64,000 bases of DNA from positions 65,109-129,108 of the forward strand of contig DAISIV010000004.1 of NCBI GenBank assembly GCA_036821825.1. The letters are read 5' to 3'. This DNA is from CAITZA01 sp937915285 (GTDB lineage: Bacteria > Desulfobacterota > Desulfomonilia > Desulfomonilales > Desulfomonilaceae). Made by a program: the position numbers and the translations under genes. Positions 17,830 through 27,051 of this stretch are shown here, piece by piece (position 1 is the first letter of the stretch; every line of letters starts with the position of its first letter). The notes under the pieces were generated by a model that did not search any database, had not been told where the DNA came from, and saw only the letters and a program-made list of their open reading frames with translations.

Positions 17830-18375
17830 TCATCCTCTTTTAGCGATAGAAATCCGTGAAACGGTATCGAGTACTTTTTGCAATCCGTATTTATCTATCA
17901 TGGATTCCAATCCCGCGTGAACGTCTTCGGCTCGGATTTCCTCTTCCACTTCCTCCTCACGCTCTTCATAAATTAGCACGTTGTTGAGGCATTTCTCGAC
18001 GCATTTTGGAACAGCCAGAGGAGGATTGCTCTCACACATGTCACATTTCAGGGGTAGACCCGAATCTGGCTCCCTGAAGGTGTCCCTTGAAGGACACGAA
18101 GCCCTACAGAAATCACATTCCGGGTATTCCTTCCCATCTATGACGTAAGTGTTGCGGCCCATACATTCCGCTGTAGCGTTCTCGCCGGCAAACACAGGAA
18201 GCCAAATGTTCTTGAGCCTGTAACTCATCACCTGGATGCGCGCCCTGGCAGGGTTGATAGAACTGTATTTTGGTTCAGCATGATAAGCGGAGCAAATTAT
18301 TTCGCAGGCCCTGCAACCATTACACTTGTCAGCGTCTATTCTGATGGTCTTAATTGTCTTTTTAATTTTCGCCAC
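17830..18375 (-). CDS. bamC: BamC-like electron-transfer subunit, [4Fe-4S] protein
   Basis: The 181-aa protein has Cys18-x2-Cys21-x2-Cys24-x3-Cys28 near the start, further cysteines around CDFCRASCPS, and CDMC plus CVEKC later, enough for three [4Fe-4S] clusters. Size and position match BamC, which passes electrons to the tungsten subunit BamB. The GTG start overlaps the bamB stop region by 14 bases, so the two are translationally coupled. HycB-like ferredoxins share this fold; the BamB neighbour makes the BamC assignment. Confidence 0.82.
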   Translation of the reverse strand: MAKIKKTIKTIRIDADKCNGCRACEIICSAYHAEPKYSSINPARARIQVMSYRLKNIWLPVFAGENATAECMGRNTYVIDGKEYPECDFCRASCPSRDTFREPDSGLPLKCDMCESNPPLAVPKCVEKCLNNVLIYEEREEEVEEEIRAEDVHAGLESMIDKYGLQKVLDTVSRISIAKRG

Positions 18376-20335
18376 TTTTCAATATCTCCCTTTTCTCCAG
18401 TTCTTCAGCCACATATCCCAGATCCAGCTCTATTAATCTTTCCCTGGTGGGAACCCCGTCCATGTTCCAACCCTTGTAAGCGTAGTAAGTTGATAGAAGT
18501 TGTTCCTCCAGTTCCGGAAACCTTCTCTTCCAGTGATCTTCAGGCGGTTTCTCATCCCTACGTCTCATGCCTCGCATGTTGTTGAAAGCCCGGTGAAGGT
18601 TACGGCTCCGGTTCACTATCTTCTTCAGGCCGGCCTCATCAAGGTCCATGCCCGTAGCAGCTGAGATCAGCTTGGGGTAATTATGTATGTGGTAGGGGGG
18701 TTTGAGACAGAAAGAGCCCATCCCTGCGCATAATCCCAAGGCGTCATCAATGTTGTGCAACATCTCCATCCAGTCCACTATTTCACTGGCCATGTCGGGT
18801 GTGGGAAAATATGGTATGGATTTGTCCCCTCGTGGTTCCCAATCGATAACATACTGTTTGAACTTTTCGTCGGGAACCTGCGGCCAATCTTTTACAAAGG
18901 CCTCTCTCTGCTCCCTGGTAGGAAAAGCAGCCTGCGGGAAATTGCCTTCTATCTGAGTGATGCTGATTTTTTCATTAGTGGAATACATCAGGTAATAGAT
19001 GGGGTCCAGCATTCCGAGCTTCAGCGGGAGTTGCTCATGCTTCTTTATCGTGTTGTGGTCAAATTTCTCAGCGCCATTACCTATCTTGCGGGCCGCATAA
19101 TAGACACCATCTGCAAGTATGTCCCCTATTCCTTCGCGATGAGCCACACGATCCAGCAACCAGAAAAAGCGACCTTCCTTGTCTTGTGGACATCCATCGA
19201 AGTCCTTGTCCGTGAGAATGCCGGCCTCATAGAGTTCCACCGCAAAAGCAAGTATTTGAGGGGTAGAAAATGAGTCAACGCCATATTCTGTAGCCCTCTG
19301 AAGAATCCTGAAATTGAAACCAAGGTCATCGACGTACGCCGCCATGGAATAGGTGAGTTTCCCAAAACATTTCATCATATACTTGGGCCCCTCATCGACA
19401 GAAGAAACCAACGCCCCACACTGTTGCGGACAGTTGAAACAGCTAATCAGTCTCTTTACTGCCTCTAACTGAGTCTTGGTCCAGTTTTCCTCATTCGGTT
19501 TGCTCCAGAAATCTCTCCGGCGTGTCCTGGCGTTACCCCACATGAAATTCTCAGTATGCCATTTCTCGTCGGTGTGTTTCATTTCCTGCGGCGAGCCAAT
19601 TCCGGAGAGGATGGTCATTACGTCCGGAATCGGGTTGGTATTCCTAAAGTTAATATACTCAGTGACCTCGCCCATATGCTTCATGAATTCTTCGCCACGT
19701 GCCAGATTGAGATCCTTTGTGCCACGAACAGCTATCGCCTTGACATTCTTGTCTCCCAGCACAGCTCCTCCACCTAGTCTGCTTGCGCTCGAACGACTTT
19801 GCTCAATCGACGCGGTGAAGACCCTGTTTTCACCAGCAAGCCCTATTGCGGCCACCTGAGCGCGTGGCTGCCGAACTTCTTCCCTGATTAAATCCTGAGT
19901 TTCAAGGGCGCCTTTGCCTTTTAGATGTGTTGCGTCACGTATTTCTACCTTGTCGTTGTGAATCCAGATATAGACCAGCTTGGGGGATTTGTTCCTAAGT
20001 ACTATCTTGTCATACCCGGCGTATTTCAATTCCGAACCAAAAAAGCCTCCCATCATGGGATAAGCTAAGAGATCAGATTGCGGTGATATAAAAGTGAACA
20101 GGGTTCGGTTTGCGCTGTAGGCCGGAGTTCCATTGAGAAGGCCCGAACTGACAATGAGCATGTTTTCCTTGTCAAAAGCCTTTGTTTCAGGGGGAACCCT
20201 GTCCCAATGCATCTTAACACTCGTGCCTAATCCACCCAGATGAAGCTCTGTAAGCTTCGGGTCAGAGGCCACCTTTTCCACACTCCCACGGGCTAAATCG
20301 ATTTCAAGATTATACCCTGTCTCTGCATACCTCAT
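18362..20335 (-). CDS. bamB: BamB-type tungsten aldehyde:ferredoxin oxidoreductase family protein (class II benzoyl-CoA reductase)
   Basis: The 657-aa protein starts MRYAETGYNLEIDLARGSVE and follows Geobacter BamB closely as I recall it. It keeps WHTENFMWGNARTRR with His260, cluster cysteines C299, C302 and C306 plus a later Cys in DALGLCAG, and the tungsten-ligand cysteine at residue 323 in YMMKCFGKLTY (Cys322 in BamB). BamB binds a bis-pyranopterin W cofactor and reduces benzoyl-CoA to a cyclic diene without ATP. Paralogues with other aryl- or cyclic acyl-CoA substrates exist, so the substrate is inferred. AGGGGG lies five bases before the ATG. BamDEFGHI are not in the window. Confidence 0.87.
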   Translation of the reverse strand: MRYAETGYNLEIDLARGSVEKVASDPKLTELHLGGLGTSVKMHWDRVPPETKAFDKENMLIVSSGLLNGTPAYSANRTLFTFISPQSDLLAYPMMGGFFGSELKYAGYDKIVLRNKSPKLVYIWIHNDKVEIRDATHLKGKGALETQDLIREEVRQPRAQVAAIGLAGENRVFTASIEQSRSSASRLGGGAVLGDKNVKAIAVRGTKDLNLARGEEFMKHMGEVTEYINFRNTNPIPDVMTILSGIGSPQEMKHTDEKWHTENFMWGNARTRRRDFWSKPNEENWTKTQLEAVKRLISCFNCPQQCGALVSSVDEGPKYMMKCFGKLTYSMAAYVDDLGFNFRILQRATEYGVDSFSTPQILAFAVELYEAGILTDKDFDGCPQDKEGRFFWLLDRVAHREGIGDILADGVYYAARKIGNGAEKFDHNTIKKHEQLPLKLGMLDPIYYLMYSTNEKISITQIEGNFPQAAFPTREQREAFVKDWPQVPDEKFKQYVIDWEPRGDKSIPYFPTPDMASEIVDWMEMLHNIDDALGLCAGMGSFCLKPPYHIHNYPKLISAATGMDLDEAGLKKIVNRSRNLHRAFNNMRGMRRRDEKPPEDHWKRRFPELEEQLLSTYYAYKGWNMDGVPTRERLIELDLGYVAEELEKREILKSGEN

Positions 20336-20456
20336 ATTTGCCCCCTGTAAATAATTTCGCCCGGATTATCAGCCCAGGCGCAACTCCTGACGTCGCCTTC
20401 AACCATTTTGCGCACCAGCCAAATTTTTCAGAATTACCCGCTCACCCTCTTGTGGC

Positions 20457-20474
20457 TATGTCATAAACGACATA
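20457..20474. promoter_or_regulatory. Palindromic operator candidate, copy 1 (bamB side)
   Basis: TATGTC-ATAAAC-GACATA is a perfect 6+6 inverted repeat, 122 bases upstream of the bamB start. It lies just downstream of a possible minus-strand -35/-10 pair, a position compatible with repression. The arms are identical to copy 2 at 20683, while the spacers differ. Confidence 0.6.
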
Positions 20475-20682
20475 ACTCTATACCGAATACCACTTATATA
20501 AATTGTCTGTCAAGAGGTTTCTAAACTTATCTGATATTATTTTCTCCTATTTTTTAGACATGTTACTACAGGCTTGCAGGACTGAGCACATATCACTACA
20601 GAGAGGATTTATTTGAAATATTTCGGTTTGAACGTTTTGAATGGAACCTATTCCTGATAAAATTTTGTTTGTTGCAAACCGA

Positions 20683-20700
20683 TATGTCAACTTCGACATA
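20683..20700. promoter_or_regulatory. Palindromic operator candidate, copy 2 (mop side)
   Basis: TATGTC-AACTTC-GACATA repeats the arms of copy 1 exactly. It ends seven bases before a TTGACA (20708-20713) in the mop direction, so its centre would be near -51 of that promoter, a common activator position. Confidence 0.6.
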
Positions 20701-20707
20701 ATTTATC

Positions 20708-20736
20708 TTGACATAGATTGCCAGCATTATTAGCAT
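20708..20736 (+). promoter_or_regulatory. Candidate sigma-70 promoter for mop
   Basis: TTGACA (20708-20713), a 17-base spacer and TAGCAT (20731-20736). The -35 is perfect, the -10 only fair. It would give a leader of roughly 190 bases before mop. Confidence 0.4.
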
Positions 20737-20932
20737 CATGCCATTGTTTAAAGGTTCAACGTCGTAAATCCGATTGCTTTCCGGCAAAGAAACCATTTCT
20801 TCCTCACCCTTGTTTTGTTGGGCCTTAGTTGCGTGAAATGCGTGGGAAAAGGGCCTGTCTATTGAAGACTATTGAAATTGGTCACAATCCGTGTTCAGGG
20901 ACAATTCTCCCAGTCAGAAAGGACTCTGCAGA

Positions 20933-23656
20933 ATGATAAAGAAGCTAATCAATCTTAACGGTATCAGCAGAATGGTTCTTGCGGCCCCCGAGACTTCTCT
21001 TGCTGAAGTGATCCGGGAGCAGCTTGGACTCACAGGCACAAAGGTGGGATGCGGCAAAGGCCAGTGCGGAGCCTGTTCTGTGATCATGGACGGCAAACTG
21101 GTCAAATCCTGCATGACTAAATTCAGCAGGCTTCAGGACAACTCCAGCGTTGTCACCATAGAAGGTATTGGAACACCGGACAATCTTCATGCGCTTCAAC
21201 TCTCCTGGGTAGCTCATGGAGGCGCCCAATGCGGATTCTGTTCGCCGGGTTTCATAGTTTCGGCCAAGGCTCTTCTTGACACTAACATCAATCCATCGAG
21301 AGAAGAAGTCAGGGATTGGTTCCACAAAAATCGCAACGCCTGTCGCTGTACCGGTTACAAGCCCTTGGTAGATGCCGTGATGGACGCGGCAAAGGTCTTA
21401 CGTGGTGAAATATCCATGAAAGATCTAGCATTTAAAATACCGGCGGATGGTCGAATATGGGGAACCAACTATCCCAGGCCTACGGCGATAGCCAAGGTTA
21501 CGGGAATGACAGATTATGGAGCCGACCTCATCACTAAAATGCCAAAGGGAACACTTCATCTTGCCCTTGTTCAGGCAAAGGTTTCTCATGCGAAGATACT
21601 CTCCATTGATACTTCGGAAGCTGAGAAGATGCCGGGGGTTGAAAAGGTCATCACTCACCGCGACGTGAAGGGGAAAAACCGTATCACAGGTTTGATCACC
21701 TTCCCCACGAACAAGGGTGACGGATGGGATCGACCGATCCTGTGTGACGAGAAGATTTTTCAATTTGGAGACGCTATTGCCATAGTAGCTGCGGACACGG
21801 TGGCTAACGCCAGGGCCGCTGCTCAAAAAGTTGTTGTGAATCTGGAACAGTTGCCGGCGTATATGAGCGCGCCTGCTGCAATGGCTGATGACGCAATTGA
21901 GATACATCCTGGCACTCCAAATGTTTATTTTGAACAGAAGAGGGTCAAGGGTGAGGATACTGGTCCGCTTATGAAATCAGCCGCTCACGTTGTTGAAGGA
22001 GATTATTACCTTCAAAGGCAGCCCCACCTAACAATGGAAACGGATGTTGGGTTTGCTTACTTTGATGAAGAGGACCGTTTGACTATCCACTCCAAGAGTA
22101 TAGGAATACATCTCCATCATGCGATGATCTGTCCTGGACTTGGGATAGAACCTGAGAAACTCAGACTTGTCCAGAATCCGGCCGGAGGCACTTTTGGTTA
22201 CAAATTCAGCCCGACCATGGAGGCGCTCGTCGGAGTCGCAGCGATGGCTACCAACAGGCCTGTTGCGCTAAATTATGATTACTTCCAGCATATTACATAT
22301 ACAGGGAAGCGCTCGCCTTTCTTTATTAACCTGAAGTATGGCGCAGACAAGGATGGCAGGATAATCGCCATGGAGGGCGACTGGATTGTTGATCACGGCC
22401 CCTATTCCGAGTTCGGGGATTTGCTGACGCTTCGAGGCGCCCAGTTCATTGGGGCAGGCTATGGCATTCCGAACATCAAAGGCCTTGGTCAGACAGTATG
22501 CACAAATCACGCATGGGGTTCGGCCTTTAGGGCTTATGGATCACCGCAAAGCTTTTTTGCATCGGAGAGCCTGATGGACGAGCTGGCGGAGAAGATGGGG
22601 ATTGATCCGCTAGAACTCAGATATATCAATGCATATCGCCCCGGAGACACATCCCCAACCGGTCAGGCGCCCGAAGTTTATAGCTTGCCGGAGATGATCG
22701 AAAAACTTCGACCTATTTACAGGGAAGCCCTGGAGAGGACAAAAAAGGAATCCACGGCTGATGTCAGGAAGGGAGTGGGAGTCTCGCTAGGCATATATGG
22801 TTGCGGCCTGGACGGACCGGATTCATCGGAAGTCTGGGTCGAACTGGATCCGGACGGTGTGGCGCTTTCGTCCTCATGGGAGGATCACGGACAGGGCGCT
22901 GACATCGGGGCGCTTGGAACATGCCATGAAGCCCTTCGCCCTCTAGGGATAAGCCCTGACAAGATCAGGCTAGTGATGAACGATACCGGCTGTGTCCCCA
23001 ACAGCGGTCCTTCCGGTGGTAGCCGTCAGCAGGTAATGACTGGAAACGCAATAAAAAACGGCTGCGAAATGCTTCTAAATGCAATGCGGAAACCGGACGG
23101 TTCATTCAGGACCTATGAAGAGATGAAGGCCGAAAACATACCGCTGAAATATTCTGGGAAATGGACAGCCTCAATGTGCGCCCCCTGCGATGAAAATGGC
23201 CAGGGAAGCCCTTTCCCTGTATACATGTATGGTGTGTTCATGGCTGAGGTGGCTGTAGAGACTAAAACAGGCAAAACCAGGGTTGAAAAGTTCACGGTTA
23301 TGGCTGACATAGGTAAGATAAACAACCGTCTTGCGGTCGATGGCCAGATGTACGGTGGACTAGCCCAGGGAATAGGTCTTGCCTTGACAGAGGACTTTGA
23401 AGATTTGAAGAAACACACTAGTCTTGCGGATTGCGGATTGCCCTATACCAAGGATATCCCTGACAATATCGAGATACACTATTTTGAGAATCCCAGGGAA
23501 CACGGTCCATTTGGCGCGGCTGGAGTTGGTGAATTGCCGTTGACGTCACCGCATGCTGCGGTAATAAACGCCATTTACAATGCTACAGGAGTAAGAATCA
23601 GACAGGCCCCGGCCCTACCAGAGAAAATTTTGGCGGGGTTGAAGAAGCTGGGCTAG
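20933..23656 (+). CDS. mop: Molybdenum aldehyde oxidoreductase (Mop)
   Basis: From the ATG at 20933 the protein is 907 aa, the length of Desulfovibrio gigas Mop. It has [2Fe-2S] ligands at Cys40, 45, 48, 60 and Cys100, 103, 137, 139, the same numbering as the D. gigas enzyme, then the Mo-cofactor domain with GSAFRAYGSPQSFFA, DHGQGADIG and the catalytic glutamate (about 867) in GVGELPLTSPHAA. It is a xanthine-oxidase-family enzyme with MCD cofactor that oxidises aldehydes to acids and lacks an FAD domain. A GTG at 20891 would add 14 residues, but AAAGGA sits nine bases before 20933. It heads the Trs-like gene set. Confidence 0.93.
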   Translation: MIKKLINLNGISRMVLAAPETSLAEVIREQLGLTGTKVGCGKGQCGACSVIMDGKLVKSCMTKFSRLQDNSSVVTIEGIGTPDNLHALQLSWVAHGGAQCGFCSPGFIVSAKALLDTNINPSREEVRDWFHKNRNACRCTGYKPLVDAVMDAAKVLRGEISMKDLAFKIPADGRIWGTNYPRPTAIAKVTGMTDYGADLITKMPKGTLHLALVQAKVSHAKILSIDTSEAEKMPGVEKVITHRDVKGKNRITGLITFPTNKGDGWDRPILCDEKIFQFGDAIAIVAADTVANARAAAQKVVVNLEQLPAYMSAPAAMADDAIEIHPGTPNVYFEQKRVKGEDTGPLMKSAAHVVEGDYYLQRQPHLTMETDVGFAYFDEEDRLTIHSKSIGIHLHHAMICPGLGIEPEKLRLVQNPAGGTFGYKFSPTMEALVGVAAMATNRPVALNYDYFQHITYTGKRSPFFINLKYGADKDGRIIAMEGDWIVDHGPYSEFGDLLTLRGAQFIGAGYGIPNIKGLGQTVCTNHAWGSAFRAYGSPQSFFASESLMDELAEKMGIDPLELRYINAYRPGDTSPTGQAPEVYSLPEMIEKLRPIYREALERTKKESTADVRKGVGVSLGIYGCGLDGPDSSEVWVELDPDGVALSSSWEDHGQGADIGALGTCHEALRPLGISPDKIRLVMNDTGCVPNSGPSGGSRQQVMTGNAIKNGCEMLLNAMRKPDGSFRTYEEMKAENIPLKYSGKWTASMCAPCDENGQGSPFPVYMYGVFMAEVAVETKTGKTRVEKFTVMADIGKINNRLAVDGQMYGGLAQGIGLALTEDFEDLKKHTSLADCGLPYTKDIPDNIEIHYFENPREHGPFGAAGVGELPLTSPHAAVINAIYNATGVRIRQAPALPEKILAGLKKLG

Positions 23657-23665
23657 TTAGTATCG

Positions 23666-23704
23666 GTTGAAAGGCCCGGACCTCTAAGCTGCGGGCCTTT
23701 CAAC
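23666..23704 (+). terminator. 13-bp inverted repeat after mop
   Basis: GTTGAAAGGCCCG and CGGGCCTTTCAAC pair perfectly around a 13-base loop. The following bases are A-rich without a U-tract, so it may act as a partial terminator or an mRNA 3' stabiliser between mop and the downstream cluster. Confidence 0.6.
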
Positions 23705-23735
23705 AAAATATAATCGGGAATTTTCACGGCTTCAT

Positions 23736-26063
23736 ATGGATCAGACCCAACTGCGACACCTGGAGGACAAATGTATTCAGGAAAGCCCACCCTGGTGCGA
23801 GTCTTCATGTCCAATTCACGTCGATGTCCGGGCTATGTGCAAGTTCATAGCTCTGGGGGATTTTGAATCTGCCTCTAACATAATAAGAAAAACCATTCCA
23901 TTCCCCTACATAATCAGCCGAATATGCGACCACCCATGTGAAGTTTCTTGCAAGCGCAAAGAAGCTGGAGAGCCTATCTCAATTCGGCTCCTGGAGAGGG
24001 CGGTTATGACTTACGGCGGGCATACGAGACCCAAGACCAGACATTTGCCCCCCAGGGCCGGTCGCGTAGCAATTGTCGGATCAGGTTTAAGCGGACTAAC
24101 AGCAGCGCTGGATCTCGTCAGGAAGGGTTATAAAACAAGTTTGTTTGAGGGGACATCCAAACTTGGGGGAAGTATACATAGATTTAGTGATTATCAATTG
24201 AAAGCCTCTGAGATTGAAAGTGATTTTAACGTATTTAATGAATCCGGGCTAACAACTGAAATGAATCGGCGACTCGGGACCGATGTCTCATTGGAGGAAT
24301 TGAGACAGGAATTCGATGCAATTTACCTCGGTTTAGGCAGTCAGCCGTTGGAAACATCAATCTATAAAGTGCGATCGTTTATCAGTGATATCGACTTTAT
24401 CACGTTTGCCACGCCAATTGATGGGGTTTTTGCCGGGGGAAATATTTTAAGGACGCATGCATCTTATTCTCCCGTCATGTCGGTTTCTGACGGCAGACGC
24501 GCCGCTATATCGATGGATCGATACCTCCAGGGAGTTTCTCTTACAGCTTCGCGGGATGGTGAAGGCCCTCATGAAACAAGATTGTACACCAGGACTGAGG
24601 GCGTTGTTCCATCCTCCAGAGTCCATCCGATTGATTCGGACGGAGGCTACACCAGGGATGAGGCCGTTCTGGAGGCGTCAAGGTGTATACAATGTGAGTG
24701 CCTGGAATGTGTAAAGGTGTGTGAGTTTCTGGCCAGCTTTAAAGCCTACCCAAGGAAGTATGTGCGACAGATTTACAACAACCTCTCAATTGTGATGGGA
24801 CAGAGGCATGGTAACAAACTGACAAACTCATGCAGTCTTTGCGGTCTTTGCAAGGAAGTCTGTCCTGAAAGCCTGGATATGGGAGAGATCTGCAGGTCTG
24901 CCCGAGAAACCATGGTAGTCCAAAAACGGATGCCCCCCTCGGCGCATGAATTTGCGATCAGGGACATGGAGTTCAGCAACGGACCTGAATGCTCTTTGTG
25001 GAGACATCAACCCGGAACGCTTACCAGCGCATACCTTTTTTTTCCTGGTTGCAGGCTGTCAGGATCTTCACCCGACAATGTAGAGAGGGCCTATCGTTAT
25101 TTGATCGGAAGACTTGAAGGCGGAGTGGGACTTGTTTTGGGTTGTTGCGGCGCCCCGGCGGAATGGGCCGGGCAGAAAGATCGTTTGGAAGGATTAAACG
25201 AAGAATTTTCTTCGAACTGGAATAGCCTCGGTCAACCAATTATTATCACTGCATGTTCATCATGCCACGATCTTTTCCAAAGATTTGTGCCGAATATCAG
25301 ACAGGTTTCACTCTGGCAGATTTTTGACACGCATGGCCTACCGGAAACTTCCCACCGCCAACCCCTTCAGGGAAAGTTCGCACTGCATGATCCATGTTCT
25401 TCCAGGCATGAATCTGTTGTCCAGCAATCAGTCCGTAACTTGTTAAACAAGCTCGGGGTTTGTTTTGAAGAACTTCCTTTGAACCGGAATTTGACCGAAT
25501 GTTGCGGTTACGGTGGTTTGATGCGCTTTGCAAACCGGGAACTTTCCGAACGGGTAGCCGACAGGAGGGCATTTTCAAGTCTCAACGATTACATAGCTTA
25601 CTGTGCCGTCTGTCAGGACCATTTCAGGGCACAGGGAAAAAAAACGTTTCACATGCTCGAAATAATATTCGGATCAACCGGGGTTGTCGAAAATGGCAAA
25701 ATACCGGTTGATTACTCGACGATACGAAACAGGCGCAAGTTTCTTAAACGCTCACTACTGGATAGGCTATGGGGAGAAACCGTGAGTAGTCCTCGAGAAA
25801 ACACTAGGATCAAACTGTACTTATCAGGAGAAGTCCGCGACATTCTATCCAGTAGAATGATTCTGGATGACGACGTCAGACAGGTGATTGACCATGCTGA
25901 GAAGTCCGGACGTAAACTTCTAAACAGATCGAATGGACATTTCCTTGCTCATCACGCCCCATCCAAGGTGACGTACTGGGTTGAGTACTCTGCCAAGGAC
26001 GATGGCTTTGAGGTCCATGGGGCTTACAGTCACCGAATGCAGGTCGTGGAGGAGAACAGATAG
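23736..26063 (+). CDS. Multidomain FAD / [4Fe-4S] dicluster / CCG-domain oxidoreductase
   Basis: The 775-aa protein opens with a GltD-like Cys-rich domain (PPWCESSCPIHVD, RICDHPCEVSCKRKEAG), then a flavin-binding GxGxxG strand VAIVGSGLSGLTAALDL (about residue 111) and a shortened pyridine-nucleotide-disulfide domain. A second ferredoxin-like part has CIQCECLECVKVC and SCSLCGLCKEVCPESLD. Next come two HdrB-like CCG modules (LGCCGAPAEW, ECCGYGGLMRF), and a tail of about 110 residues. It corresponds to the protein annotated as pyridine nucleotide-disulfide oxidoreductase/dicluster-binding protein beside Mop in Desulfovibrio. It may supply or accept electrons for Mop or the radical SAM enzyme. 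Its stop overlaps the next start by one base. Confidence 0.82.
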   Translation: MDQTQLRHLEDKCIQESPPWCESSCPIHVDVRAMCKFIALGDFESASNIIRKTIPFPYIISRICDHPCEVSCKRKEAGEPISIRLLERAVMTYGGHTRPKTRHLPPRAGRVAIVGSGLSGLTAALDLVRKGYKTSLFEGTSKLGGSIHRFSDYQLKASEIESDFNVFNESGLTTEMNRRLGTDVSLEELRQEFDAIYLGLGSQPLETSIYKVRSFISDIDFITFATPIDGVFAGGNILRTHASYSPVMSVSDGRRAAISMDRYLQGVSLTASRDGEGPHETRLYTRTEGVVPSSRVHPIDSDGGYTRDEAVLEASRCIQCECLECVKVCEFLASFKAYPRKYVRQIYNNLSIVMGQRHGNKLTNSCSLCGLCKEVCPESLDMGEICRSARETMVVQKRMPPSAHEFAIRDMEFSNGPECSLWRHQPGTLTSAYLFFPGCRLSGSSPDNVERAYRYLIGRLEGGVGLVLGCCGAPAEWAGQKDRLEGLNEEFSSNWNSLGQPIIITACSSCHDLFQRFVPNIRQVSLWQIFDTHGLPETSHRQPLQGKFALHDPCSSRHESVVQQSVRNLLNKLGVCFEELPLNRNLTECCGYGGLMRFANRELSERVADRRAFSSLNDYIAYCAVCQDHFRAQGKKTFHMLEIIFGSTGVVENGKIPVDYSTIRNRRKFLKRSLLDRLWGETVSSPRENTRIKLYLSGEVRDILSSRMILDDDVRQVIDHAEKSGRKLLNRSNGHFLAHHAPSKVTYWVEYSAKDDGFEVHGAYSHRMQVVEENR

Positions 26064-26275
26064 TGAGCGGGTATGTTGGCAAAGATGAACTAGGCCAGTG
26101 GGAATGCGCCTCATGCGGAATCGCATTGACCTTCACGCAGGTAGAAGTCCGCTATATGGGTAGCGGATATCCGGTAGATCTTCCAGTCTGTTCCAAATGC
26201 GGTCAGGTATTCATTCCGGAACAACTTGCTCTAACAAAGATGGCAGAAATTGAAAGGTTGTTGGAAGACAAGTAA
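26063..26275 (+). CDS. Zinc-ribbon redox-like protein (DVU_1557-like)
   Basis: This 70-aa protein has two CxxC knuckles, ECASCG and VCSKCGQVF, spaced as in a rubredoxin or zinc ribbon. It starts with GTG at the last base of the previous stop and ends one base into the next start, so it is embedded in a coupled operon. I recall Desulfovibrio family names of this type, but no function is known. Confidence 0.7.
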   Translation: MSGYVGKDELGQWECASCGIALTFTQVEVRYMGSGYPVDLPVCSKCGQVFIPEQLALTKMAEIERLLEDK

Positions 26276-27051
26276 TGGATTCTGTAATCAATTCTGCTGT
26301 CAAAGTCTATGAGGAATTGGCCTCGATGGGATGGGCGGCTGAAGGGACCCGGCCTGGTGGCCTGGCGTTGACCAGAAGGTCATTTGAACTTGCAGAATTG
26401 TCTCCGGGATCCACTATGGTGGACTTGGGCTGCGGAGCAGGGGCTTCGCTGGAATATGTTCGGTTGAACCATGCGGATATCAACGCATTCGGCCTCGACA
26501 AATCGGAAAAAATGTTGGGCCTTTCTTCGGAAATGACTTCGTCAGATAGTCTAATCAGGGGGGATTTCCATGAATTACCTTTTAGGGATGATTCGCTTGA
26601 CGCAGTGTTGGTCGAGTGCAGTCTTTCTTTAGTCTCTTATTCGAACGCCGTGATGGCCGAATTGAACCGCATCCTCAAAAAAGGGGGTAAACTCATAGTG
26701 ACCGATGTTTACCTCAGGCAGTTCCCTGAAATTGAGTTGGGGGACAGTATAGGGTCAGAATGTTGCTTCAAAGGAGCAAAATCAAAAGATCAAATCTTAG
26801 ACCTGCTTGAGCAATCCGGTTTCGGAATTTCGGTTTGGGAAGATCATTCGAGAATTTTAAAGGACTTCGCTGTCCGGCTTATCCTGATGTATGGGTCCAT
26901 GGAACTTTTTTGGCGCCAAATGTTGGCAGATTGTGATGGTTTGCAGGTTTTCGAGCAATCGATGAGAAAGGCTAAACCGGGCTATTACATGCTGTTGGCC
27001 TCTAAAACAGATTCATTCAGGCGAAATGGGCCTGCGCAGGGTCACAAATAA
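26275..27051 (+). CDS. SAM-dependent methyltransferase (DVU_1556/TrsM-like)
   Basis: The 258-aa product has a class I Rossmann methyltransferase core: MVDLGCGAGASLEYV (motif I), FGLDKSEKML (acidic loop), RGDFHELPFRDDSLDAVLVECSL (motifs II-III, shortened here) and KGGKLIVTDVY. The N-terminal KVYEELASMGWAAEGTRPGG segment is typical of the cluster version. Start and stop overlap both neighbours by one base. The acceptor is unknown; co-occurrence with a radical SAM protein and an AMP ligase suggests a small-molecule or cofactor intermediate. Confidence 0.75.
   Translation: MDSVINSAVKVYEELASMGWAAEGTRPGGLALTRRSFELAELSPGSTMVDLGCGAGASLEYVRLNHADINAFGLDKSEKMLGLSSEMTSSDSLIRGDFHELPFRDDSLDAVLVECSLSLVSYSNAVMAELNRILKKGGKLIVTDVYLRQFPEIELGDSIGSECCFKGAKSKDQILDLLEQSGFGISVWEDHSRILKDFAVRLILMYGSMELFWRQMLADCDGLQVFEQSMRKAKPGYYMLLASKTDSFRRNGPAQGHK

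Larger units (their letters stand above)
20336..20932. other. Divergent bamB/mop regulatory region
   Basis: These 597 bases hold no convincing gene. They contain two exact copies of TATGTC-N6-GACATA (20457-20474 and 20683-20700), a candidate minus-strand -35 TTGACA at 20513-20508 with only a weak -10, and a plus-strand promoter candidate at 20708-20736. A 66-codon minus frame at 20596-20796 has no ribosome site and is dismissed. Confidence 0.6.

Noticed and set aside
20596..20796. 66-codon minus-strand frame in the bamB/mop intergenic region
   Set aside because: No ribosome site, odd composition, and it covers the operator and promoter candidates.
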